23,613 nt of DNA. Origin: a virus. The stretch spans positions 1-23,613 of IMG/VR virus record IMGVR_UViG_3300023179_000516; one strand, 5' to 3'. The notes below the pieces were generated by a model, which made no database searches, was not told the origin of the DNA, and saw nothing but the letters and a program-made list of their open reading frames with translations. Positions 1 through 6,808 of the stretch are shown piece by piece; the stretch's first letter is position 1, and the number at the start of each line of letters is the position of its first letter. The position numbers and the translations under genes are program-made.

Positions 1-259
1 CTTCAGTTTGTTGATCGTATTTATCTTTACGATTTTGTTTATAGTCAGGATAAATAGTTTTACGATAGCTGCTAGATCCTTGATCTGTGGCTATAATTAT
101 GTGCTGTGCTTTATAGCTTTTAGCTAAACTTTCAACAGTGCGTAAATAATCTTCAGCAAAATCTCTGGCTTTACTATGCTTATATCGAAAAGCCAGATTA
201 AGCGCATCTATTATCATTAGTGTTTTTTCAGTTTGTTCAAATTGTTTAAAAGTTTTCAT
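1..259 (-). CDS. 5'-3' exonuclease / flap endonuclease (N-terminal part, runs off the window)
   Basis: The first 86 codons of a gene whose 3' end lies beyond position 1. The product is a PIN-like 5'-nuclease of the Pol I 5'-exonuclease, T5 D15 and T4 RNase H type, which removes RNA primers and flaps at replication forks. Visible signatures are the first acidic strand MIIDALNLAFR (Asp18), the second acidic site ATDQGSSSYRK (Asp59) and the basic run YPDYKQNRK at about residues 70-78, which match the family's D-G-N-N-L-x-R and S-x-R-x-x-x-Y-P-x-Y-K-x-N-R blocks. The start is the ATG at 259. No strong Shine-Dalgarno is seen, but a near-consensus promoter lies just upstream. The more C-terminal acidic residues and the helix-hairpin-helix are outside the window. 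Identity is confident; which subfamily is not. Confidence 0.85.
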   Translation of the reverse strand, partial: MKTFKQFEQTEKTLMIIDALNLAFRYKHSKARDFAEDYLRTVESLAKSYKAQHIIIATDQGSSSYRKTIYPDYKQNRKDKYDQQTE

Positions 260-283
260 ATTATTTTAATGGTGTAATCTACT

Positions 284-312
284 ATTATAACACTATTGAT
301 AAAAAAAGTCAA
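284..312 (-). promoter_or_regulatory. Sigma-70-type promoter for the flap exonuclease gene
   Basis: On the minus strand, TTGACT (312-307), a 17-base spacer and TATAAT (289-284), preceded by TGT, an extended -10. It overlaps the stop codon of the upstream resolvase gene. The predicted start, near 277, gives a leader of about 18 nt to the ATG at 259. Confidence 0.8.
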
Positions 313-767
313 TTTACAAATTTAGTTTTGGTATTTTGAAGCCAATCTTCTAGTAAAAACATATAGAATTCATAATCTTGTGAGTAAAACATTAGCCAAC
401 GTTTTTCCATCATATTATCACAAACAAAACTAGTAGCCCCAAATAATTTACTGCGATCATATTTGAATATTAATAAGGGCATTTTATCTACTTGAAATGC
501 TTGACGTTGTGTTTGCTGCCACCACTCTACAATCTGTGGAGTTTTGTGTGTTAGTAATCCACTGTTAATATGATCATCTGCGTAGCCTTTTACTTCTACG
601 CAATAGTTGTTAGCATAATTGGGCACATATAAGTCTCCTTTTAAACCGTGTTTTGCATCTAGTGCTCCACTACCCGGAACACGCTCCCAACCTAATCCAG
701 TATATTTACGAAGCATATCACGTGCTAGCGTTTCTGTACGAGCGCCTTTTTGGCGACTATCTACCAC
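309..767 (-). CDS. PD-(D/E)XK nuclease, probable Holliday-junction resolvase (T5 D14 position)
   Basis: A 152-residue protein with the layout of archaeal Hjc-like and phage resolvases of the PD-(D/E)XK fold. There is an early Glu in GARTETLARDML (Glu12), an Asp in GDLYVP (Asp45) and the E-x-K pair in CVEVKGY (Glu58, Lys60). These would cut branched recombination intermediates using Mg2+. I chose the GTG at 767 because a GAGG lies 6 nt upstream. An in-frame GTG at 779 gives four extra residues but has no ribosome binding site. The gene overlaps the end of the preceding small gene by 11 nt. It sits between the Rad50-like gene and the flap exonuclease, as expected for a recombination or packaging-clearance nuclease. 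The fold is fairly sure; the substrate is inferred. Confidence 0.65.
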   Translation of the reverse strand: MVDSRQKGARTETLARDMLRKYTGLGWERVPGSGALDAKHGLKGDLYVPNYANNYCVEVKGYADDHINSGLLTHKTPQIVEWWQQTQRQAFQVDKMPLLIFKYDRSKLFGATSFVCDNMMEKRWLMFYSQDYEFYMFLLEDWLQNTKTKFVN

Positions 768-936
768 TAGTAGCCTCACTAATATGTTTAGCTAAGCGGC
801 TCCAATCTATAGTTAGATCAGAATTAAAATATAGATTATTTGTTTCAATACTATCTGATAATTCTATTTTATTAATAGCTCTATCTAGTTTTTTACGCCT
901 AATTTCTAAAACTTTTTCAAATTTATTTGCTCGCAT
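757..936 (-). CDS. Small basic hypothetical protein (59 aa)
   Basis: A short charged protein, rich in Lys and Arg in its first half (KFEKVLEIRRKKLDRAINK), that probably forms a helix. I do not recognise the family. The start is taken at the ATG at 936, where a GAGG in the last codons of the Rad50-like gene lies 9 nt upstream. A longer reading from the ATG at 981 would overlap that gene by 41 nt. It is sandwiched between the recombination ATPase and the resolvase and is translated from the same mRNA, so a helper role in recombination is possible but unproven. Confidence 0.5.
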   Translation of the reverse strand: MRANKFEKVLEIRRKKLDRAINKIELSDSIETNNLYFNSDLTIDWSRLAKHISEATSGR

Positions 937-940
937 ATAT

Positions 941-2743
941 TCATGCCTCAATACGAGATATGTTATTACGTTTGATAACATTTATTTTCTCTAATAATGG
1001 GTGTGTAAATCCATGACTAATTAAAAAAGTATTTAAGTGTTCTTCTCGTAGTAAAACTTCTACCAATTTTTCTTTACCTTCTAGATCTAGTGTTTCAACA
1101 GTTTCGTCTAATATAAGTAAATTGATCCTACTACTTGATAAGGTCTGCATTAGCTTTCTAATTGCTAATAACGTAGCTACATTGACTCTAGCTTTTTCAC
1201 CACCACTAAGTGCACTAATATCAATATCTCGACTATTATCTGTAACTATTACTAATAATTTATCACTACTATTTATCTTAAAAGTGATTTGAAATCTGCC
1301 GTCACTCAAATCTACTAAATATTGATTAGTTATTGCCTCCAAGTCTTTAACTAAACATTCTATTTTGTATGCTACTAAACCAGTAGTACTAAAAGTTTTT
1401 GTAAGCACACCTAGTATACTCATTCGTTCATTCATTAAATGTAATTGATAGCTGTATTCTTCCAATTCCTCAGTCATATCTTGTAATTGCTGACGAATTG
1501 TATCAACTTTACTGTTATGAGTATTTATTTGACTATTTTTTTCTTCTGCTTGTTTTATGCGCTTTTTAACTTCTTGAATAGAACTAACTAATAAATCATA
1601 TTCATTAGTTAGTTCATTTCTGTCTAGTGTTTTGTTTGGTAGCGACTCATCAATTAATAAGTGTAACTGTTCAAAGTCTTGCTGAGCTTTTACAGCCCGT
1701 TTATAAACTTTGTCTAACTCTTCTAGTTCATTTGCTTGAATTAGTGCCACGGCAGCCAAAGATCTAGCAGTTTCTATTTCTTCTGTTTTTGTATTAATTA
1801 ATTCTTGTGTTTTACTACTGTCTATTTCGCTAAAACAAGTTGGACATATTCCACTTAGATTTTGTAATTTTTTAACAAAAGTTTCGCCATCCTTAACAGT
1901 TTTCATATTTTCTGTTTGTTCTTGCTGTAGCTTTTTAATTTTTTGAGCATCAATTGGTTTAATAGCGGAAAAATCTAGATCTATTGTGCTAAGCTGTTGC
2001 TTATAGGTATTATTTTGAACAATTTTACGATTAGTTTTATCAATATTAGTAATTTCTAAGTTTAATTCTGCTATTCGTTCTTCAAGTTTAGGATCTAATT
2101 GTTCTATATCTACCGTTTGTTTAATTGATAAATCCATTTTTTCATATTTATCTAACCAACTACGTATAGTATTAACTTTTGCTTGTACCGCACTTAATTC
2201 TTTACCTAATTCTAAACTTATTTCTTTAAATACCTCACTAGCCTTAGTATACTTTGTAAGATTTAATATTTCAATTAAAAACTTTTTTCTAGCTGTATCT
2301 GGACTAGTTAAAAATTCTAAACTCATTGCATTGCTTTGATAAACGATCTGCGAAAAGCTTTTATGATCAATACCTACAACTTCTTCTATAATTTTGTAGG
2401 TTTGAGTAGCTGTATGTGCGCTAATATCTTTACCATTTTTTAATAATTTTACTGTTTGTTGAGTTCCACGAACAGATTTAATAGTATAATTATTACCATC
2501 GCGTTCTAAATCTAATTCTATTGTATAATTTTTATCTTTAATATATCTATTAAGTATATCGGCTTTTTTAATACCTTTACTATTTTTATTAAATAGTATT
2601 TCTTCTAGTATAAGTGCAACGCTACTTTTACCATGACCATTTTTTCCTACTAATTGGGTAAGTGGAGCTTTTATAAAATTTATAGTATTATTACTACCAT
2701 AACTAAAACAATTACTCCATCGTAATTCTTTGATTGTTATCAT
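941..2743 (-). CDS. Rad50/SbcC-like recombination ATPase (T4 gp46 / T5 D13 type)
   Basis: A 600-residue SMC-like ATPase that partners an Mre11-type nuclease to process DNA ends for recombination-dependent replication. Walker A is GKNGHGKS at 33-40. A long coiled coil follows, interrupted by the zinc hook CPTC (Cys300, Cys303). The ABC signature LSGGE is at 512-516, Walker B LLILDE at 542-547 and the H-loop His at 577 (LISHGF). The coiled coils are short compared with bacterial SbcC (about 1000 aa), which is normal for phage gp46. The start ATG at 2743 lies 32 nt inside the preceding small gene, which points to translational coupling. The nuclease partner is encoded just upstream (3867-2902). 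All motifs needed for ATP hydrolysis are intact. Confidence 0.93.
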   Translation of the reverse strand: MITIKELRWSNCFSYGSNNTINFIKAPLTQLVGKNGHGKSSVALILEEILFNKNSKGIKKADILNRYIKDKNYTIELDLERDGNNYTIKSVRGTQQTVKLLKNGKDISAHTATQTYKIIEEVVGIDHKSFSQIVYQSNAMSLEFLTSPDTARKKFLIEILNLTKYTKASEVFKEISLELGKELSAVQAKVNTIRSWLDKYEKMDLSIKQTVDIEQLDPKLEERIAELNLEITNIDKTNRKIVQNNTYKQQLSTIDLDFSAIKPIDAQKIKKLQQEQTENMKTVKDGETFVKKLQNLSGICPTCFSEIDSSKTQELINTKTEEIETARSLAAVALIQANELEELDKVYKRAVKAQQDFEQLHLLIDESLPNKTLDRNELTNEYDLLVSSIQEVKKRIKQAEEKNSQINTHNSKVDTIRQQLQDMTEELEEYSYQLHLMNERMSILGVLTKTFSTTGLVAYKIECLVKDLEAITNQYLVDLSDGRFQITFKINSSDKLLVIVTDNSRDIDISALSGGEKARVNVATLLAIRKLMQTLSSSRINLLILDETVETLDLEGKEKLVEVLLREEHLNTFLISHGFTHPLLEKINVIKRNNISRIEA

Positions 2744-2909
2744 TGCCCCAAAACCTTTGTTTATTTAAAAACCCCAATTGCTCTATTAATAGTACTATAT
2801 TAACTGCATTATCAAATTCTAGTTGCCAACTATCTTGTGAACCATGTTTGCGTTCAGCAAGTATTCTAGCAACATAGTAAAAATTAGGATGATAATCTGT
2901 ACTAATCAT
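2712..2909 (-). CDS. Small hypothetical protein between the nuclease and ATPase genes (65 aa)
   Basis: I do not recognise this 65-residue product. Its ATG at 2909 overlaps the end of the Mre11-like gene by 8 nt, and its end overlaps the start of the Rad50-like gene by 32 nt. Its translation must therefore be coupled to both. It has an aromatic N-terminus (DYHPNFYYVARIL) and a helical centre (DNAVNIVLLIEQLGF), with no transmembrane segment or cysteines. The position invites the idea of an accessory subunit of the nuclease complex, but nothing in the sequence proves it. Confidence that it is real rests on the tight overlaps and on the absence of any other way to fill the gap. Confidence 0.55.
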   Translation of the reverse strand: MISTDYHPNFYYVARILAERKHGSQDSWQLEFDNAVNIVLLIEQLGFLNKQRFWGNDNNQRITME

Positions 2910-3867
2910 GTTCTATTTTGTCCAAATTATTTTGTACTTCTAATATCGCTTTATCAATAGTTTCTTGTGGTAATTCTAATATATATTGTAAATATTCTTT
3001 TACTTCTTCTATCAAAGTCATATTATTATCAAGCATTAGTTGAACATCACTACTACGCTTAATAACTTTTTTATCAATAAGCTCACTATCTTCTAGTTCG
3101 CCCAATTCTTGAATATCGCCCTCAACCTGATAAATAGTATGATGATATGTGGTTGACGGTTTAGGGTCATTAGCAGCTACAGTTTTTCTTATTAGCTGCG
3201 GAAGTTCTAAACGAATCCACTCATGTTTTAATGTTTCACTATCTAATAGAATAATACCAGTTTGTACAACATCTCTATGAAAACTAGTGGTGATAGGGCT
3301 ACCAGGATATACTATATTACGCTGACAATTTTCATAACTATGTAAATCTCCAGCTAATACTACATTCCAATTATTAAAAATATCTAAATTAACTTCTGGT
3401 GTAACATGCGGAGGTATTTCTCCTCTAACATGTGTACAGAGTATATTACCTCCTTCTGGCCAAGGATTAGCTGTTTCAAAATCTTTTAATTTATTGTATG
3501 GTACAAATTCTATACCATAATCGCTATAGTAATCATCTATTACTATAACATTACGTTTACTACTCATTAGGTTAGTAGCTCTAGCCAAATTACTCATAAA
3601 AGTAGTAGATTTTTTAACTGCTTCATGATTACCACTATAAATTATAGTAGGTATTGTACAGTGGCTAATTAAATCAAAATAAATTTCTAATTCATCCATA
3701 CTAGGCAATTTATCAAAAACATCTCCACCTATTATAAATAAATCTGCTTTATTTTGTAAACTTTCTAATTCTTTCCACAAAAGATTATATCTATTTCTAG
3801 CCCAATCAATAGGAACATTTTTTTGACCTAATTTTATATGTATATCAGCTGTAAATAGTACTTTCAC
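2902..3867 (-). CDS. Mre11/SbcD-like nuclease (T4 gp47 / T5 D12 type)
   Basis: A 321-residue calcineurin-like phosphoesterase nuclease, the catalytic partner of the Rad50-like ATPase. The metal-binding motifs are present in order: Asp8 and His10 in FTADIH, GGDVFD (Asp49), SGNHE (Asn80, His81), THVRGE (His146) and AGDLHSYE (His176), followed by the usual YPGSP. The C-terminal 80 residues are the charged capping and partner-binding region. The start is GTG at 3867, with AGGAG 6 nt upstream. A perfect 12-bp hairpin separates it from the SSB gene. No key residue is missing. Confidence 0.92.
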   Translation of the reverse strand: MKVLFTADIHIKLGQKNVPIDWARNRYNLLWKELESLQNKADLFIIGGDVFDKLPSMDELEIYFDLISHCTIPTIIYSGNHEAVKKSTTFMSNLARATNLMSSKRNVIVIDDYYSDYGIEFVPYNKLKDFETANPWPEGGNILCTHVRGEIPPHVTPEVNLDIFNNWNVVLAGDLHSYENCQRNIVYPGSPITTSFHRDVVQTGIILLDSETLKHEWIRLELPQLIRKTVAANDPKPSTTYHHTIYQVEGDIQELGELEDSELIDKKVIKRSSDVQLMLDNNMTLIEEVKEYLQYILELPQETIDKAILEVQNNLDKIEHD

Positions 3868-3884
3868 TATTATCTCCTAAAGAT

Positions 3885-3912
3885 ATAGGTTCAGTATTTC
3901 TACTGAACCTAT
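3885..3912. promoter_or_regulatory. Perfect intercistronic hairpin between SSB and nuclease genes
   Basis: A 12-bp perfect inverted repeat, ATAGGTTCAGTA at 3885-3896 and its complement at 3901-3912. Read in the transcribed (minus) direction, the loop is the stable tetraloop GAAA and no U-run follows. The run of Ts lies on the other side (3912-3917), so it looks like an intrinsic terminator only for plus-strand transcription. In the sense direction it more likely protects the 3' end of the abundant SSB message or marks a processing site. Confidence 0.6.
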
Positions 3913-3918
3913 TTTTTA

Positions 3919-4560
3919 TTAGCCTAAATCTTTAATTGCTTCTTGCTGACTTTGGTCTAAATCATCTTCTTCATCTTGTTGGGTATTTATTTTTTCCAAT
4001 AAAGCCTTAACCTCCTCAGGTGTAGGTCTAGGAAATTTTTCATCAATTGGCTGAGCATTATCAGCTAATTGTCTATCTTCAGCACTTAATTTTTTTGGTT
4101 TACAACGCAATACTTGCAATGTATATTCTACATTAAATGCAAGTGGACCAGTTTTTGTACGTTTAAATACTACGTCCCATCCTGTATCATAATCAGTTGG
4201 ATCTCCTAAATCTTCTGCTGCGGTAATAATTTGCTCAAATAATTTCTTTTTAAGATTAAGAGCCTTAACTTTTCCATCTTTAGGATCAATACAATTAATT
4301 GAATAACTCCAACTACAACGTAAATCTGGGTAGTAGTCTGGAACATAATCTTTTTCTAAATTATCAAATTTTTCTTTATCTCTATTAAAAGCCAAGCATT
4401 CGATAGGAATGTCTTTATTATTTGTACCTTTAACCCAATAAATATACCTGGGTAAAATTCCACCAATTAATCGTACTGTATTTTCACCATCTTTATACTC
4501 ATAAGTTTCTACTTTATTTGATAGTGCTTTGCCTTTTGTTTGTTTGAAACTAAGTGCCAT
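3919..4560 (-). CDS. Single-stranded DNA-binding protein (gp32-like, T5 D11 position)
   Basis: A 213-residue protein that would coat ssDNA at phage forks. It has an N-terminal Lys-rich tip (MALSFKQTKGKALSNK), an aromatic-rich core suitable for an OB fold (RYIYWVKG, DYYPDLRCSWSYS, GWDVVFKRTKTG, NVEYTLQVL) and the hallmark acidic C-terminal tail (QQDEEDDLDQSQQEAIKDLG) through which SSBs recruit partner proteins. It lacks the zinc-binding Cys cluster of T4 gp32. Its placement directly before the Mre11/Rad50-like pair and the hairpin after it suit an abundant SSB. It starts at the ATG at 4560, immediately after the stop of the preceding gene. The assignment rests on composition and context more than on a sharp motif. 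Confidence 0.7.
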   Translation of the reverse strand: MALSFKQTKGKALSNKVETYEYKDGENTVRLIGGILPRYIYWVKGTNNKDIPIECLAFNRDKEKFDNLEKDYVPDYYPDLRCSWSYSINCIDPKDGKVKALNLKKKLFEQIITAAEDLGDPTDYDTGWDVVFKRTKTGPLAFNVEYTLQVLRCKPKKLSAEDRQLADNAQPIDEKFPRPTPEEVKALLEKINTQQDEEDDLDQSQQEAIKDLG

Positions 4561-4917
4561 TTATTCCTCGTGTTTAAAATAAATTTTATTGTTTTCTATT
4601 GTTATTATCGGATTATATTTTATTGCATTTATATTTAGGTCTGGATAATAAGTTAAGTCTAAGTATTTTTGTCCTAAATCTTTATATTGCTGATAACTTC
4701 TACGACCCGCTAATTCAATATATTGTGCTTTATACAATATGTCTGTACTACGATCAAAGAAAAATTTACCAGGATTAATTAAAAAATTATATCCTGAAAT
4801 TTTGCTATTTGTTATTCTATAGTGTTTATATAAAATTAATACAAGACTTTTTGGATCTTTTTTAGACTGTTTTTGTAATTTTATAAGATCGAATCTAAGT
4901 AAATTTCTTTGAATCAT
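4561..4917 (-). CDS. Hypothetical protein (118 aa), probably from a leaderless mRNA
   Basis: A basic, Tyr-, Asn- and Ile-rich protein of unknown family, with no transmembrane segment, cysteine motif or known nuclease signature. The gene is placed directly before SSB; its stop abuts the SSB start codon. Its ATG at 4917 lies only five bases after the TATAAT of a well-formed promoter, so transcription should begin on or next to the start codon and no ribosome binding site can exist. There is no alternative downstream Met near the N-terminus. A replication-linked role is inferred from position only. Confidence 0.65.
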   Translation of the reverse strand: MIQRNLLRFDLIKLQKQSKKDPKSLVLILYKHYRITNSKISGYNFLINPGKFFFDRSTDILYKAQYIELAGRRSYQQYKDLGQKYLDLTYYPDLNINAIKYNPIITIENNKIYFKHEE

Positions 4918-4922
4918 AGTAT

Positions 4923-4951
4923 ATTATACTACAAATAATAGTTTAATACAA
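4923..4951 (-). promoter_or_regulatory. Sigma-70-type promoter upstream of the 118-aa gene and SSB
   Basis: On the minus strand, TTGTAT (4951-4946), a 17-base spacer and TATAAT (4928-4923). The next ATG is at 4917, so the +1 site falls on the start codon. It would drive the 118-aa gene, SSB and the Mre11/Rad50-like genes. Confidence 0.65.
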
Positions 4952-4961
4952 GTTAAAAATT

Positions 4962-6254
4962 CTATACCGTTAGTATATCCCAACCTTTTTTAAGATATAA
5001 TCCTAGTCTATCATTATTTTGTTTTTTATCTAACCATCCACTAAATTGAATATCTACTACAATAGGATTTAATTTACCTGGATATGGTCTCATTATTCTA
5101 CCTATAATTTGTTCCAATAAACTGTCATTACTCATTGGTACTGCTAATATAACACAACTTAGAATATTGATGGAGATTCCTTCACTAAAGATTTGCCTAC
5201 TACCAGCAACGCACATTTTTGTTTTACTAAGCAATTGTTCTTTAGCTGAATGTCTTTCTTCTGTAGGGGTGTCGCCAGTAACCAACAAACACGTTTCACC
5301 AACATATTCTTTTACCTTTTCTAAAAATTCTACTCTATCAGCAATTATAAGTACACTATGACCAGCAATTATATGAAATTTTGCTAATTCACTTATATAC
5401 TTTCTATAATATTCATTTTGTGTTAATTCATTAATTTTATCAACCCAACTAACTGTTGGATTTAAAACTAGTTTACTTTTTACTAAATGTACGGTAGGAT
5501 TTATAGTATTACTTTGTGGTGGCCTATATACTTTATCACCAAAATAATCTTTAAATACAACATGTTTACCGTCTTTTCTAATCATTGTACCGCTCAATGC
5601 TAATCTATATCTACTATGAAAAGTATCTATAGTTTGACTAAAGGTTGTAGCAGGACAATGATGAGCTTCATCTAAAATAATTGTACCAAATTCTTTATTT
5701 ATTTTATCTAAATATTTAACAATACTTTGAATATTACCTATTACTATAAAATGATCGTCTATTTCATAAAATCCGCTACCGATAATGCCGGGATCCATAC
5801 CAAATAATACTTTAACTTCTTCACACCATTGATCTCGTAGCGCCGTAGTATGAGTAATTACTAGTGTTTTTTGACCCCACTTGTGTGCTATATGTAAAGC
5901 TGTAAAAGTTTTACCCCACCCTACTAACGCATTTATAAAACAAGTATCATTAGCTTGATTATATACGTCTATTTGTTCTGTACGTAACTCATATTTTGGT
6001 TTTGGAAACGGTACTGAGTTATATACACGTTTATCAATTATTTCATAATCTTCAGGTATTAAATCTGTTCTTCCTTGCGGAATACTAATCATTCCACCAT
6101 TAAATAATCTATAATTCCTAATTGTTTCTATAGTATTAAATTTCTTAGATCCTGTATTTTTTGGAATTTTATAGGTTAATTGATTACTTATAAATTTTGT
6201 TGCAGCATTTCCAGGATTATCCATATAAATTCTATTACTAATAATAGCTTTCAT
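4962..6254 (-). CDS. SF2 ATP-dependent helicase (UvsW / T5 D10-like)
   Basis: A 430-residue superfamily 2 helicase with all core motifs. Motif I is GWGKT at 112-116, motif Ia is near VITHTTALRDQW, motif II is DEAHH at 195-199, motif III is SGT at 221-223 and motif VI is QIIGRIMRP at 382-390. In phages of this kind, such enzymes unwind branched DNA and R-loops and help recombination-dependent replication. The start ATG at 6254 overlaps the TGA of the preceding gene (ATGA), with GGAG 6 nt upstream. The first 100 residues before motif I are poorly conserved and probably form a small DNA-binding domain. The class is certain; the exact in vivo role is inferred. Confidence 0.9.
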   Translation of the reverse strand: MKAIISNRIYMDNPGNAATKFISNQLTYKIPKNTGSKKFNTIETIRNYRLFNGGMISIPQGRTDLIPEDYEIIDKRVYNSVPFPKPKYELRTEQIDVYNQANDTCFINALVGWGKTFTALHIAHKWGQKTLVITHTTALRDQWCEEVKVLFGMDPGIIGSGFYEIDDHFIVIGNIQSIVKYLDKINKEFGTIILDEAHHCPATTFSQTIDTFHSRYRLALSGTMIRKDGKHVVFKDYFGDKVYRPPQSNTINPTVHLVKSKLVLNPTVSWVDKINELTQNEYYRKYISELAKFHIIAGHSVLIIADRVEFLEKVKEYVGETCLLVTGDTPTEERHSAKEQLLSKTKMCVAGSRQIFSEGISINILSCVILAVPMSNDSLLEQIIGRIMRPYPGKLNPIVVDIQFSGWLDKKQNNDRLGLYLKKGWDILTV

Positions 6255-6808
6255 ACTAATCTCCAGGTAGCTTTAATTTTTTCACTTGATAATCCATATA
6301 ATAAATATTTTCCTTTATAAGTTAAAATAGCAGCATATTTTTGTGTTATACCCGGTACTGTTAACGATTTAAATCTTTCACTAAATCCTTTTATTTCTAA
6401 TATACAACCTATGCCATTAACTGGCAAAATTTGTATAATATCATGTGTTTCTAGTTTGGCGCGGGTAGTTTTTTTATACTTAAAAAGGATTCCACTTGTA
6501 TCAATAAACCAAGTTTTTGGACAAGATAGTTTAATTAAATCTTGTATAGTATATATGGCAATGCGTAGAGGATATAATTTATCCTTATCTATATTTAATC
6601 TACGCATACCAATATTTTTGCCTTTTATATTTTTATTATCAATAATATAGCTATTTACTACTATTTCACTACTATCAGTTATATATTCATTATTTATGTA
6701 ATAGATTCCATTATCAATTTCTGGATCACGTGTGCCTAGCTTAAATACGGGCCAAATTATTTGATCCAACTCTATAAGTTTCTTCGAAACTTCCAAAGCT
6801 GTAGTCAT
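6251..6808 (-). CDS. Hypothetical protein (185 aa) overlapping the polymerase 3' end
   Basis: I do not recognise this beta-rich 185-residue protein, which is rich in Ile, Lys and Tyr and has no obvious membrane segment. It begins at the ATG at 6808, with AGGA 8 nt upstream, and therefore shares 68 nt in another frame with the last codons of the DNA polymerase. There is no second Met until about residue 68, so this start is likely. Its stop overlaps the helicase start by 4 nt (ATGA). It is co-transcribed with polymerase and helicase and may be a replication accessory factor, but no motif supports that. Confidence 0.65.
   Translation of the reverse strand: MTTALEVSKKLIELDQIIWPVFKLGTRDPEIDNGIYYINNEYITDSSEIVVNSYIIDNKNIKGKNIGMRRLNIDKDKLYPLRIAIYTIQDLIKLSCPKTWFIDTSGILFKYKKTTRAKLETHDIIQILPVNGIGCILEIKGFSERFKSLTVPGITQKYAAILTYKGKYLLYGLSSEKIKATWRLV

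Noticed and set aside
653-994. 113-codon plus-strand open frame
   Set aside because: Antisense to two well-supported minus-strand genes, no ribosome binding site or recognisable product.
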